The notes beneath the pieces are model-generated. The model saw only the letters and a program-made list of their open reading frames with translations. It was not told the origin of the DNA and did no database searches. Positions 39,701 through 50,602 of a DNA stretch of 64,000 nt are shown here, in pieces. Positions within the stretch are counted from its first letter, which is position 1; each line of letters starts with the position of its first letter. The DNA is from an uncultured Ectothiorhodospiraceae bacterium (GTDB lineage Bacteria > Pseudomonadota > Gammaproteobacteria > Nitrococcales > Nitrococcaceae), in the NCBI GenBank assembly GCA_913056385.1, contig CAJXND010000001.1:62001-126000 (forward strand). Reading direction: 5' to 3'. Both the position numbers and the translations under genes were made by a program.

Positions 39701-42310
39701 GAACAGCTTGTGCCCGCCGCCCCGCTTGCGGGCCTTGGCCAGGTGACCGGCGAGCTTCAGGCGCTGGGCCTCTCCGCCGGACAGCGTCGGGACCGGCTGT
39801 CCGAGTTGCATGTAGCCGAGGCCCACCGCGGCCAGCGGTTCCAGTCCGCGGAGGATGTCCGGCTGGTCGGCAAAGAAGGCACGGGCCTCCTCAACGGTCA
39901 TCTCCAGGCACTCGGCGATGGAGGCGGGCGGCCGGTCGCAGCCCGGGGCCGGGGCAATGCGCACCTCCAGAACGGCGTCGCGATAGCGGCGTCCGTCGCA
40001 GGTGGGGCAGCGCAGATAGACGTCGGAGAGGAACTGCATCTCGACATGCTCGAAGCCGTTGCCACCACAGGCCGGACAGCGGCCGGCCCCGGCGTTGAAA
40101 CTGAACGTGCCGGCGGTATAGCCGCGCTCCCGGGCAAGCGGATCGCGGGCGAACGCCTTGCGGATCGGGTCGAAGGCCCCGACATAGCTGGCCGGATTGG
40201 AGCGCGTGGTGCGGCCGATGGCCGACTGATCCACCAGGACAACCTCGTCGATGCCCTCCGCGCCCTGGATGGCCGTATGGTCGCCGGGTGGATCGACCAC
40301 CTCGCCCATGGCCTTGCGCAGTCCCCGGTAGATGATGGACTCGAGCAGCGTGGACTTGCCCGAACCCGATACGCCGGTGAGACAGACCAGCCGATGCAGG
40401 GGCAGGCGCACATCGATGCCGCGGAGGTTGTGCTCGCTGGCGCCCTCGATGGTGAGCCACCGGTCCGGCGTGCCCCGGTCCATGCGTCGATCGGCGGCCT
40501 CGACGCGGCGGCGTCCCTGCAGATAGGCGCCGGTCAGCGATGTCTCATCCCTGAGAAGCGCGGCGGGTGAACCGTTGAAGACAATGTCGCCGCCATCACG
40601 GCCGGGCCCGGGGCCGATATCGATGATGCGGTCGGCGGAATGCATGATATCGGGGTCATGTTCGACCACGAGCAGGGTGTTGCCGGCATCGCGCAGCCGA
40701 TGCATGACCGAGGTGATGCGCTGGATATCCCGGGGATGCAGTCCGATGCTCGGTTCATCCAGCACGAACAGGGTATTGACCAGTGAAGTGCCGAGGGCCG
40801 TTGTCAGGTTGATGCGCTGCACCTCCCCCCCCGACAGTGTCCGTGACTGTCGATCCAGCGTCAGATAACCCACGCCGACCTGCTGGAGAAACCCCAGTCG
40901 TGCTCGAATCGCCTCCAGAAGCAGTGGAATGGCCTCGTCCAGGGGGGCGGGGAGGGACAGCTGCTCGAAGAACCGCCCGGCACGTTCCAGTGGCAGGCTC
41001 ATCAGGTCGTGTACATTGAGGCCCGGCAGCCCCTGGAAGACCGATTCCTGCATCGACATGCCGCGCGGACGGTGTCGCTCGGCGGGCGGCACAGCCAGGG
41101 CCGCCTCATCATGGCCGCCCAGGCGCCAGAGCAGCGCCTCGGGCTTGAGGCGTGCGCCCTCGCAGTCCGGACACAGGTCATAACTGCGATACTTGGACAG
41201 CAGCACGCGCACGTGCATCTTATAGCTCTTCGACTCCAGCCAGTCGAAGAAGCGACGCACGCCGTACCACTGGCCCCGGCCGCCGCCCTCGCCCTCGATG
41301 ACCCAGTCGCGGTCCGCCGCCGGCAGATCCTGCCAGGGGATGTCGGTGGCAACGCCGTGGCGGCGGGCATGGCGGATCAGGTCCTTCTGACACTCCGCGG
41401 ACTTGCCCGACTGCCAGGGGCGGATGGCGCCACCGGCCAGGGTCTTGCGCGGGTCCGGAATGACCAGGCCGTAGTCGATGCCCATGATGCGGCCGAAGCC
41501 ACGGCAGGTCTCGCAGGCGCCCATGGGCGAGTTGAACGAGAAAAGGCTCGGGCTCGGGTCGCGGTAGTGCCGATCGCAGTCGGCGCAGTGCAGCGCCTGT
41601 GAGAATCGATGCTCGCCAATGGGCTCGCGCTGGTCATCCAGCTCGATCACCACCAGATGGCCACGGCCGTGCTGAAAGGCTGCCTCGGCGGCCTCGATGA
41701 GCCGATCGCGCCGGGATTCCTCCACCCGGATGCGGTCCTGGATGACGCGCAGACGGCCGTCCGGCTGATCGCTGACGCGGGTGTAGCCCTGTCGCGCCAG
41801 CAGGCCGCGAATCTCGCTGCGGTCATAGTTCTCGGGGATGTCCACATCGAAGGCGACCACGGCCCGCGCACCCGGGCAGCGTTCCCTCAGTCGCTGATAG
41901 ACCCCCTCGGCTGTATCCCGCGTCACGGCCCGCCCGCAACCACCGCAGTAGAGCTGCGCTCCGCGGGCAAACAGCAGCTTGAGATGGTCATTGAGTTCGG
42001 TCATGGTTCCCACGGTGGAGCGGGAGGTGCGAACCGGGTTGGTCTGATCAATGGCAATGGCCGGCGGGATCCCTTCCACCCGATCCGTGGCGGGACGGTC
42101 CATGCGATCAAGGAACTGCCGGGCATAGGGTGAGAACGTCTCGACGTAGCGGCGCTGGCCCTCGGCGTAGATGGTGTCGAATGCCAGGGAGGATTTGCCG
42201 GACCCCGATACCCCGGTGATGACCGTGAACTCCCCGGTGGGCAGATCCAGATCCAGGTTGCGCAGATTGTTCTGGCGGGCACCGCGGATGCGGATGGTGG
42301 AGTCACTCAT
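36800..42310 (-). CDS. uvrA: Tandem (double-length) UvrA excinuclease subunit
   Basis: A single 1836-residue chain made of two UvrA-like halves. UvrA finds bulky DNA lesions and loads UvrB in nucleotide excision repair. Four Walker A sites are seen at about 33-41 (GVSGSGKSS), 650, 1011 (GLSGSGKST) and 1527, each half with its two ABC signatures (TLSGGEVQR/TLSGGEAQR) and VVEHD/IEHNLD switches. Four Cys4 zinc modules are present (for example CPACGGNG with CPTCDG, and CPDCEGQG with CETCRG). A normal UvrA is about 940 residues, so this is a fused dimer. It overlaps the tmcA stop by eight bases. It may act alone as UvrA or serve another damage class. Confidence 0.93.
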   Translation of the reverse strand: MSDSTIRIRGARQNNLRNLDLDLPTGEFTVITGVSGSGKSSLAFDTIYAEGQRRYVETFSPYARQFLDRMDRPATDRVEGIPPAIAIDQTNPVRTSRSTVGTMTELNDHLKLLFARGAQLYCGGCGRAVTRDTAEGVYQRLRERCPGARAVVAFDVDIPENYDRSEIRGLLARQGYTRVSDQPDGRLRVIQDRIRVEESRRDRLIEAAEAAFQHGRGHLVVIELDDQREPIGEHRFSQALHCADCDRHYRDPSPSLFSFNSPMGACETCRGFGRIMGIDYGLVIPDPRKTLAGGAIRPWQSGKSAECQKDLIRHARRHGVATDIPWQDLPAADRDWVIEGEGGGRGQWYGVRRFFDWLESKSYKMHVRVLLSKYRSYDLCPDCEGARLKPEALLWRLGGHDEAALAVPPAERHRPRGMSMQESVFQGLPGLNVHDLMSLPLERAGRFFEQLSLPAPLDEAIPLLLEAIRARLGFLQQVGVGYLTLDRQSRTLSGGEVQRINLTTALGTSLVNTLFVLDEPSIGLHPRDIQRITSVMHRLRDAGNTLLVVEHDPDIMHSADRIIDIGPGPGRDGGDIVFNGSPAALLRDETSLTGAYLQGRRRVEAADRRMDRGTPDRWLTIEGASEHNLRGIDVRLPLHRLVCLTGVSGSGKSTLLESIIYRGLRKAMGEVVDPPGDHTAIQGAEGIDEVVLVDQSAIGRTTRSNPASYVGAFDPIRKAFARDPLARERGYTAGTFSFNAGAGRCPACGGNGFEHVEMQFLSDVYLRCPTCDGRRYRDAVLEVRIAPAPGCDRPPASIAECLEMTVEEARAFFADQPDILRGLEPLAAVGLGYMQLGQPVPTLSGGEAQRLKLAGHLAKARKRGGGHKLFLFDEPTTGLHFEDIRVLLTALERLIEAGHSVILIEHNLDVMLAADWLVDLGPEGGDAGGRLVAEGTPGAVMTIAGSHTGEALKRYRGDGVADGPLPEPTAAGVSQPVTAEPRAIEIRNAREHNLRGINLRIPQDRLTVITGLSGSGKSTVAFDILFNEGQRRYLESLNAYARQFVQPAARPDVDAVFGIPPTVAIEQRTSRGGHKSTVATMTELHHFLRLLFVKLGTQYCPECDLPIREQSRESIAAHLIEAHRGEAVTLLAPLIVARKGYYTDLAQWAAGKGFSQLRVDGEDLPTDDWPRLDRYQEHDIDLPVAALAPDPADENALDAALAQVLGYGKGQVKVVTATGETTLYSTERACPGCNRSFAPLDPRLFSYNTRHGWCPTCFGTGVVLKGFDAEQTGEERQWRTGDEEGPRVCPACHGHRLRPEALAVRFLDRGIADYGGFSVGEAEAFFRDIELTGRDAAIARDILAELQGRLGFLEAVGLGYLTLDRAAPTLSGGEAQRIRLAAQLGSNLQGVCYILDEPTIGLHARDNRMLLDTLAALEAKGNTMVVVEHDEDTIRRAEHVIDLGPGAGVQGGRIVAEGRLDDLLANPDSVTGRALSNPVHHPQRGERRDAHTAESIELRGVDANNLRNVNARIPLGRLTAVSGVSGSGKSTLVREVLHGSLKGRLGRSGRADAASHGCRDIIGWQALDRVLEVDQTPIGKTPRSCPVTYVGIYDEIRRLFAQTEEARIRGYGPGRFSFNTSEGRCPDCEGQGVRRIEMNFLPDVTVPCETCRGQRFTPETLAVTWRGCSIGDVLNMDIETAVDFFAAHKRLHHTLGLLRDTGLGYLTLGQPSPTLSGGEAQRIKLVSELAKARPEAGRTATARTLYILDEPTVGLHIADVERLTGVLHRLVDAGHSVVVIEHNLDVLAEADWLIDLGPEGGDGGGRIVVQGTPEQVCRNRESHTGRLLAEFMADRR

Positions 42311-44329
42311 CGTCGGTCCTCAGGCTTTGTGCGAGCAGTTGGCGCAGCCGGGCAATCGCCTCGCGGCGCCCGGATAGTCCGGCCATCCGGGCCATGGTCG
42401 TCGCGTCGTGGGGCCGGTCCACCGCGGCATCCAGCAGCGCCCGGTCAGCGCCGCTGAAGGCCCCGGTGCCGTGCGCCGCCCACCGCGCCAGCGCACCATG
42501 GCTATCCAGCAGCGGCCGATGGCCGAAGGCAAAGGCCTCAAGATCGGCCCGGTCCACCGCGGCTGGATCGCAGGGTGCCGGCAGGCCGCTCTGCAGGCGG
42601 GCGGCCATTTCCGGTGTCAGATCGCGCAGACCGTGGGCGAGCTGGTCGGGCAGGTGCACAGCCAGCCGCTGACGGGCCTGTGCCAGAAGCTCGTCTCCGC
42701 GCTCATTCAGGGCCTGCATCAGGATGACCGCATGGGTCCCGCTGCGTGCATCGCGGCGGTTGCCCACCCTTGCCGGCCGGAATCCGCAGGCGAGCCAGAA
42801 GTCTAGCACCTCGGCGGTCATCCCGAAGCTGGTGCCAAGCCAGTCGAGCCCGTTATCCATGGCGTCCTCTCGAGCGGCCTCCACCAGCGCCCGGCCGATG
42901 CCGGCACGCCGACAGTCCGGATGGACCGCGATGCGCTGGATACGCATTCCCTCACGGGTCGCGGCATCGATGATGCCGGCGTGGAATGTCAGTGACTGGG
43001 CGATCAGGTGACCGGCCGGTCGGCGTCGGCCGGCGTGAATGTGCCGGCTCAGCGCCGGCTCCAGTCCGCCCTCGACGCGGGCAGCGAGGATTCCGATGAC
43101 GGCGCCCCCATCACGGGCCAGCCAGATCCGCATGGACGGGTCATCCAGCAGCTGGCGCAGGTCCCGGGGGCGGGTCTGGTAATGCCCGGCAACCAGAAGG
43201 CCGAAGGCATCGGCCAGATCCTCCTCTCTGTCCGCCAGATCGGCGGCCATGACACGCTCGACCGTCGGGGCGGCCACTCTGCCATGCGGCCGCGGATCGG
43301 TATCCAGGAGCAGGAGCCTGTCGATCAGCACCTCAAGGGGGTCGTCCGGCGCCCAGCGGATGGGTCGCGAGAGTTTCATGTGCCGGAACGCCCGCGGTCG
43401 GGTGGCCAGGGTCTCCGCCAGCCTGACGATCAGGCCACGGCCGCTGCCCTCATAGCCGTGCACGGTGCCGGTCATCACACAGCGGGGGTTCTCCTCGATC
43501 AGCCGTGCCACCAGCGGGAGGGGCAGTGCGGCCGCCTCGTCGATGAGCAGCAGTGACGGGTCCGGCCGGACATCCTCGGGCGCAAGGAAAACCGGGGGCG
43601 TACTCCCGGCGCTGGCCAGTGCCGTGGCGGCGGCGGATCGGGAGGGTGCCGTGAGCCGGATGCTGCGTCCGTCGCCGTGGGCACGCACGGCGAGGCCCAG
43701 TGCGGCCGACTTGCCGCGCCCGCGATCGGCGGTGATCAGCAGGGTTGCCGCGCCGTCAATCCGCATCATGTCGATGATCGCCTCAATGACCTGCCTTTGC
43801 GCCGCAGTGGGTTCAACCGGGGCAGTGCCCATGCGTGCGTCGCCGGTCGGGCGGGGCAGCGTCCTCATGTCGTCATCCGCCGTCTGCCGCCGGACCACCG
43901 GCGAGGCGGCGAGATGCCGGATCAGTCGGGCGATGAATGCCGATCCCGCCGGGGCGGGGCGGACACCCTCGCTCAACAGTAAGGTCAGGGCGGGATCCGG
44001 GTTGGTTGGCCAGTCCCCGGCCGGTGGCGAGAGCAGCAGGCAGTGACCGCCGCCGCGGATCGCTCCGGCGAGTGCGCCGAGATCATCCGGATCGAAGCCG
44101 GCGTGCGCGTCGATGACCCCGGCGTCGAGTGTTCGGCCCAGGAGCGATCGACCCTGACCGGCAGGGACTGCACGAACCTCCCCCGGGCCGGTTTCGCCGT
44201 CATCTCCCGCGGTCGTCCCGATCCAGCCGACGGTTTCGGGGCGGTGGTCTGCCAGCAGATCCAGCGCCTGCTGCCGGCATCCGGCCGACGTGCCTTCGAT
44301 CCAGAGCAGCTCGCGGGACCGGTCGGACA

Positions 44330-44330
<1 letters not shown>
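42303..44330 (-). CDS. tmcA: tRNA(Met) cytidine acetyltransferase TmcA
   Basis: TmcA makes N4-acetylcytidine at the wobble base C34 of elongator tRNA-Met, using ATP and acetyl-CoA. The 675-residue protein has an N-terminal DUF1726 domain, the helicase-like ATPase with Walker A TADRGRGKSA and Walker B LLIDEAAALPLPL, a GNAT domain with IQRIAVHPDCRRAGIGRALV, and a C-terminal tRNA-binding helical domain. TGATG joins it with the ABC exporter stop, so ATG 44330 is chosen; the GTG at 44333 is an alternative. Its stop overlaps the uvrA start. Length matches E. coli TmcA (671). Confidence 0.93.
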
Positions 44331-46174
<1,844 letters not shown>

Positions 46175-46226
46175 CCCGCCAGTCTAACGCATGACTTGAC
46201 GGCCCGGCGGAATTGGAGGTTAACTC

Positions 46227-46319
46227 ATGGCCATGATGACGGAATCCAGCAATCGTCCCGCCACCGTGCTTCTCCGCGGCCTGCTCCCCGGGCTGCTGCT
46301 GCGCCACGCGCGCAGTTAA
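46227..46319 (+). CDS. leuL: leuA leader peptide (attenuation)
   Basis: A 30-residue peptide whose residues 14-25 are VLLRGLLPGLLL, with seven Leu codons in eleven. The ATG at 46227 is preceded by GGAGG (46215-46219), and the peptide ends 81 bases before leuA. A Leu-rich leader directly before the first leucine biosynthesis gene is the classic sign of ribosome-mediated transcription attenuation: low leucyl-tRNA stalls the ribosome and changes RNA folding. A weak point is the promoter: TTGACG at 46196 with TTAACT would start inside the peptide, so another upstream promoter is needed. Confidence 0.75.
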   Translation: MAMMTESSNRPATVLLRGLLPGLLLRHARS

Positions 46320-46354
46320 TAAAACCCCACCCCAGACAATCTGATTCCCCTGCA

Positions 46355-46372
46355 ACCGCCATCAACGGCGGT
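46355..46372 (+). promoter_or_regulatory. hairpin in leuA leader
   Basis: ACCGCC (46355-46360) pairs perfectly with GGCGGT (46367-46372) around ATCAAC, between the leader peptide and leuA. No T-run follows, so it is not a canonical attenuator terminator. CCGCC in the peptide coding part (near 46256) could compete for the same arm. It may act by hiding the leuA ribosome-binding site (AGGGAG, 46392-46397) or with Rho. Confidence 0.4.
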
Positions 46373-46400
46373 ATCCGGCCCGTTGCATGACAGGGAGCGC

Positions 46401-48107
46401 ATGACGATGCTCGATGACCCAAGCCGTAAATATCAGCCTTTCCGTCCGATCCGGCTCCAGGACCGGCAATGGCCGGACCATACGATCACCCGGCCGCCGG
46501 TCTGGATGAGCACCGATCTGCGCGATGGTAACCAGGCGCTGTTCGAACCCATGGATGTCGGGCGCAAACGCGCGTTGTACGACTGCCTGGTGGACGTCGG
46601 TTTCAGCGAGATCGAGGTGGGTTTTCCGTCCGCCTCGCAGGCCGATCATGACTTCGTCCGTCATCTGATCGACAGCGATGCGATTCCCGAGGGCGTCTGG
46701 ATCGAGGTGCTCACCCAGGCGCGGCCGGAGCTGATCGAGCGCACCTTCGAGGCCGTGGCCGGCGCGCCCCGCGTGATCATCCATGTCTACAACGCGACCT
46801 CGCCGGTGTTCCGCGAGGTGGTGTTCCGGCAGAGCGCCGAGGGCGTCCAGACAATGGCCGTCGAGGCGGCCCGGCAGATCCGCGACCTGGCCGCCGGGCG
46901 TCCCCGGACGGCCTGGCGCTTCCAGTACAGTCCGGAGACCTTCAGCACCACCGAGCCGGCGTTCGCCCTGTCCGTGGTCGACGCCGTGACGGCGATCTGG
47001 GAGGCCTCGGCGGATGCGCCGGTGATCATCAACCTGCCGGCTACCGTGGAGATGGCCTCACCCAACGTCTACGCTGATCAGATCGAGTGGATGCACCGGC
47101 ATCTCGCCCGTCGGGAGGGGATCGTGCTGAGCGTCCATCCGCACAACGATCGGGGGACCGGTGTCGCGGCGGCGGAGCTTGCCCTCATGGCGGGTGCCGA
47201 CCGGGTCGAGGGCTGTCTTTTCGGTAACGGCGAGCGGACCGGCAACGTTGATCTCGTGACCCTCGCGCTCAATCTCTATACCCAGGGCGTGCATCCCGGG
47301 CTGGACTTCTCGCGTATCAACGACGTGCTGCGCACCGTCGAGCACTGCACCCAGATCCCGGTCCACCCACGGCATCCCTATGTCGGCGACCTGGTCTTCA
47401 CGGCATTCTCCGGATCCCACCAGGACGCCATTCGCAAGGGCTTTGCCGTACAGCCGGAAGATGGGCTCTGGTCAGTGCCTTACCTGACGATCGACCCGCG
47501 CGACCTGGGACGCAGCTATGAGTCGGTGATCCGGGTCAATAGCCAGTCGGGCAAGGGAGGCATGGCCTACCTGATGGAGCAGGCTTATGGCGTGACACTG
47601 CCGCGGCGGCTGCAGGTGGAATTCTCGCGGGTGGTGCAGGCGCATATGGATGCCGGTGGCGGCGAGGTGGCCGCCGAGACCCTCTGGGAGATCTTTGAAC
47701 GCGAGTATCTGCGCCTGGAGACGCCCATCCACTATATCGGCCACAGCCTGTTCGATGCCGGCGAACGCCAGGGCCTTCGGCTTCGCATCCGGCGGGATGG
47801 GGAGGTCGTTACCCTGAACGGCTTTGGCAACGGGCCCATCGATGCACTGCTGGATGCCCTGGGGAGCCCGGTGCGAGTCCAGCACTACGAGGAGCATTCC
47901 CTCAGCCATGGTTCCGATGCCGGCGCGATATGTTTCATGGAGCTTGCCGCAGAGGGCATTGACGGCGATGTCTACGGTGTCGGCATGGATGCCAATATCG
48001 TCACCGCCTCGGTGCGCGCGGTCTTGAGCGGCATTAACCGAATGGCGTCTCAGGCGCCGGCGGTACTCGGCAACGCCGCCAGTGTGGCGAGGAATGCCTC
48101 GCCATAG
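46401..48107 (+). CDS. leuA: 2-isopropylmalate synthase LeuA (long type)
   Basis: LeuA joins acetyl-CoA with 2-ketoisovalerate, the first committed step of leucine synthesis. The 568-residue enzyme is of the Pseudomonas/actinobacterial type, starting [16 protein letters not shown]. The TIM-barrel domain has [15 protein letters not shown] (metal and substrate loop), [16 protein letters not shown] and [15 protein letters not shown], then a linker and a C-terminal leucine-binding regulatory domain. ATG 46401 is chosen by homology, with AGGGAG close upstream; ATG 46407 has better spacing. It is preceded by a Leu-rich leader and overlaps the convergent recQ gene by 58 bases. Confidence 0.95.
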   Translation: MTMLDDPSRKYQPFRPIRLQDRQWPDHTITRPPVWMSTDLRDGNQALFEPMDVGRKRALYDCLVDVGFSEIEVGFPSASQADHDFVRHLIDSDAIPEGVWIEVLTQARPELIERTFEAVAGAPRVIIHVYNATSPVFREVVFRQSAEGVQTMAVEAARQIRDLAAGRPRTAWRFQYSPETFSTTEPAFALSVVDAVTAIWEASADAPVIINLPATVEMASPNVYADQIEWMHRHLARREGIVLSVHPHNDRGTGVAAAELALMAGADRVEGCLFGNGERTGNVDLVTLALNLYTQGVHPGLDFSRINDVLRTVEHCTQIPVHPRHPYVGDLVFTAFSGSHQDAIRKGFAVQPEDGLWSVPYLTIDPRDLGRSYESVIRVNSQSGKGGMAYLMEQAYGVTLPRRLQVEFSRVVQAHMDAGGGEVAAETLWEIFEREYLRLETPIHYIGHSLFDAGERQGLRLRIRRDGEVVTLNGFGNGPIDALLDALGSPVRVQHYEEHSLSHGSDAGAICFMELAAEGIDGDVYGVGMDANIVTASVRAVLSGINRMASQAPAVLGNAASVARNASP

Positions 48108-49876
48108 CGCTCCAGCTTGCGCGCCCCGACGCCGGGCAGGTCGGCGAATTCGGCCAGGTTCGCGGGGCGCTGCTCGAGCATGGCGAGCAGCGTTGCATCA
48201 TGAAAGATGACGTAGGGCGGGACGCCCTCGTGCTCGGCAAGGCGGCGACGCTCCGCGCGCAGGGCGGCCCAGGTATCGGGGTCGACGGCCACGTCGGCCG
48301 CGGCGATCCGCATTCGTGGCTGCGCCCGCCGGCCGGGCAGGTCCTCGCGCAGCGACAGCCCGGCCTCGCCCCGTAGCAGTGGGCGGCAGGCCTCCGCCAG
48401 ACGCAGGCCACCGTGGCCCTCGGGGTCCGGTTCGAGGTAGCCGTGTGCCAGTAGCTGCCGGGTGATGGACTGCCAGGTGGCCCGAGGCAGATCGGTGCCG
48501 ATGCCGAAGGTGCTCAAGCGCTCATGGCCGCGCTGGCGGAGACGCTCGTTGCCCTCGCCGAGCAGTACGTCGATGACATGGGCGGCCCCGAAGCGTTGTC
48601 CGGTTCGGTAGACGCAGGACAGCAGTCGTCTCGCCGGATCCGCGGCCTCCCACGTGCGGGGTGGATTCTGGCAGTTGTCGCAGTTGCCGCAGCGGTCCGG
48701 ATAGTCCTCGCCGAAATGCGCCAGTAGTGTGGGCCGGCGGCACTGGCTTGTCTCGCAGAATGCGAGCAGCGCCCCCAGGCGCTGTTGTTCACGGCGCTTG
48801 TGTCCGGCGCCGGCCTGCGACTCGGAACTCATCTGGCGGATGCGATAGATGTCCTGCAGACCGTAGACAAGCCACGCCTCTGCCGGTAACCCGTCCCGAC
48901 CGGCCCGGCCGGTCTCCTGATAGTAGGCCTCGAGCGTCTTGGGCAGGTCGAGATGCGCGACAAAGCGGACATCCGGCTTGTCGATGCCCATGCCGAAGGC
49001 CACGGTGGCCACCATCACAAGGCCATCCTCGCGCAGGAAACGGGACTGGTGATGCTGCCGGAGGGCCGACTCGAGACCGGCATGGTAGGCAAGCGCCGGG
49101 ATACCCCGAGCGTTGAGCCAGTCGGCGATCTGCTCGGTCGCCCGGCGTGACATGCAGTAGACGATCCCGGATTCGCCGGCATGACGCTCGCGGATGAAGC
49201 GCAGCAGCTGCTCCCGGGGCCGGTCCTTGAGCCCGACTTCATAGCGGATGTTGGGCCGGTCGAAACTCGAGACGAAGACCCGGGCATCGGCGGGCAGTAA
49301 TCGCTGGCGGATCTCCTCGCGGGTGCGCTGATCGGCCGTCGCCGTGAGGGCCACACGTGGGACGCCGGGGAAGCGGTCGCCAAGGATGTCCAGCTGCAGA
49401 TACTCGGGCCGGAAATCATGGCCCCACTGCGAGACGCAATGCGCCTCGTCGATGGCAAACAGCGCGATCCGGATGCCGGAAAGGCGCTGCAGGAGGTCGC
49501 CGCCGAGCAGTCGCTCCGGCGCCACGTAGAGCAGATCGAGTTCCTCGGCCTGCAGTGCGCGCTCGATATCGAGCCGTTCCTCGATGGAAAGGCTCGAGTT
49601 CAGTGCGGCGGCGCGGACACCCTGCTGGCGCAGGGCGGCCACCTGATCCGACATGAGGGCGATCAGCGGCGAGACGACGATGGCCACGCCCTCGCGCAGG
49701 AGCGCCGGGATCTGGTAGCACAGCGACTTGCCGCCACCGGTCGGCATGAGCACCAGGGCATCGCCACCCGCAGCGATACAGTCGATGACTTCGCCCTGCT
49801 GGCCGCGGAAGCGCGGATAGCCGAATACCTGCTCGAGCACGGCCCGAGCGGCCGTGCTCCCCTGCGATGCCGTCAT
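48050..49876 (-). CDS. recQ: ATP-dependent DNA helicase RecQ
   Basis: A 608-residue 3'-5' DNA helicase of recombination and fork repair. Domains in order: helicase core with Walker [18 protein letters not shown] in [20 protein letters not shown], motif VI region [16 protein letters not shown], RecQ-Ct zinc binding site ([17 protein letters not shown]), winged helix, and C-terminal HRDC domain (about 530-600). It follows the OmpA-domain gene by 22 bases on the same strand. The 3' end overlaps leuA convergently by 58 bases. Length equals E. coli RecQ (609). Confidence 0.95.
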   Translation of the reverse strand: MTASQGSTAARAVLEQVFGYPRFRGQQGEVIDCIAAGGDALVLMPTGGGKSLCYQIPALLREGVAIVVSPLIALMSDQVAALRQQGVRAAALNSSLSIEERLDIERALQAEELDLLYVAPERLLGGDLLQRLSGIRIALFAIDEAHCVSQWGHDFRPEYLQLDILGDRFPGVPRVALTATADQRTREEIRQRLLPADARVFVSSFDRPNIRYEVGLKDRPREQLLRFIRERHAGESGIVYCMSRRATEQIADWLNARGIPALAYHAGLESALRQHHQSRFLREDGLVMVATVAFGMGIDKPDVRFVAHLDLPKTLEAYYQETGRAGRDGLPAEAWLVYGLQDIYRIRQMSSESQAGAGHKRREQQRLGALLAFCETSQCRRPTLLAHFGEDYPDRCGNCDNCQNPPRTWEAADPARRLLSCVYRTGQRFGAAHVIDVLLGEGNERLRQRGHERLSTFGIGTDLPRATWQSITRQLLAHGYLEPDPEGHGGLRLAEACRPLLRGEAGLSLREDLPGRRAQPRMRIAAADVAVDPDTWAALRAERRRLAEHEGVPPYVIFHDATLLAMLEQRPANLAEFADLPGVGARKLERYGEAFLATLAALPSTAGA

Positions 49877-49898
49877 TTGCGCCTTTCTACTCGCCCGG

Positions 49899-50543
49899 TC
49901 AGTTGTCGCGGGTGAGGTCGAGAACGAGTTCCGTGCGGCGGTTGGGCGCCAGGCAAGCGATCAGCGCCTCGCGGCCCTGGTCATCGGCGCATTCAACGAC
50001 CGGATCCGCTTCACCCACCCCGGTGGCCCGAATGCGGGCATCATCGAGCGCAGTCAGGCTCTCCAGGTAGTCGGCCACGGCATCCGCCCGCGCCTGCGAC
50101 AGATTGCGGTTGTAGGCCTCGCTGCCCAGTCGGTCGGTATGGCCAATGGCCTCCACCTCGGTGATCTGCCAGTCGGAACCGATGTCACCAATGGCGGCAC
50201 GGACCGCGTTCCGGCCGCGCGGACTGAGCTCGGCCGAATCGAAAGCGAACAGGACTTCGGAGCGGATCTCGCGGATCTGTTCGGCTTGCTCGGCGGGTTC
50301 AGCGGCGCTCGAGGACTCGTCATCCATGGCGGCCTGGTCATCGGCTACCGGGTCACCGCAGGCCGGCGTGGGTTCGCCGGTGCGTGTGGGATCGCGCCAG
50401 CACAGGCCGTCCTCGTTGCGCCAGGGCTGCCCCTCGGCGTTGGTCCAGGCCGGGTGATAAGTGGTCTCGGCGGTGGCGACGGGCGCGGCCAGCGTCAGCA
50501 GGAGGCCGGCGATGAGCAGGCTTTTCCAGGGGTAGTGCGTCAT
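49899..50543 (-). CDS. OmpA C-terminal domain protein, exported
   Basis: A 214-residue protein with a signal peptide (about 1-25, ending ATAET), a short Cys-containing linker ([13 protein letters not shown]), and a C-terminal peptidoglycan-binding OmpA domain (about 95-210): [35 protein letters not shown] and [10 protein letters not shown]. There is no beta-barrel, so it is probably a periplasmic protein, and it has no lipobox. It lies 60 bases downstream of dnaE2 and before recQ on the same strand. The cell-wall role is from the family. Confidence 0.9.
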   Translation of the reverse strand: MTHYPWKSLLIAGLLLTLAAPVATAETTYHPAWTNAEGQPWRNEDGLCWRDPTRTGEPTPACGDPVADDQAAMDDESSSAAEPAEQAEQIREIRSEVLFAFDSAELSPRGRNAVRAAIGDIGSDWQITEVEAIGHTDRLGSEAYNRNLSQARADAVADYLESLTALDDARIRATGVGEADPVVECADDQGREALIACLAPNRRTELVLDLTRDN

Positions 50544-50602
50544 GAGCGGATACCGTCCGGTTGGAAGTGGATCTCCATGATATCGCCGTCATGCCCCGTA
50601 AG

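Noticed and set aside
37838..40570. two long open frames antisense to uvrA
   Set aside because: Both mirror the intact UvrA coding sequence; no family resemblance.
46196..46225. TTGACG-N18-TTAACT as the leuA promoter
   Set aside because: It would start transcription within the leader peptide and lose its ribosome site; kept only as a caveat.
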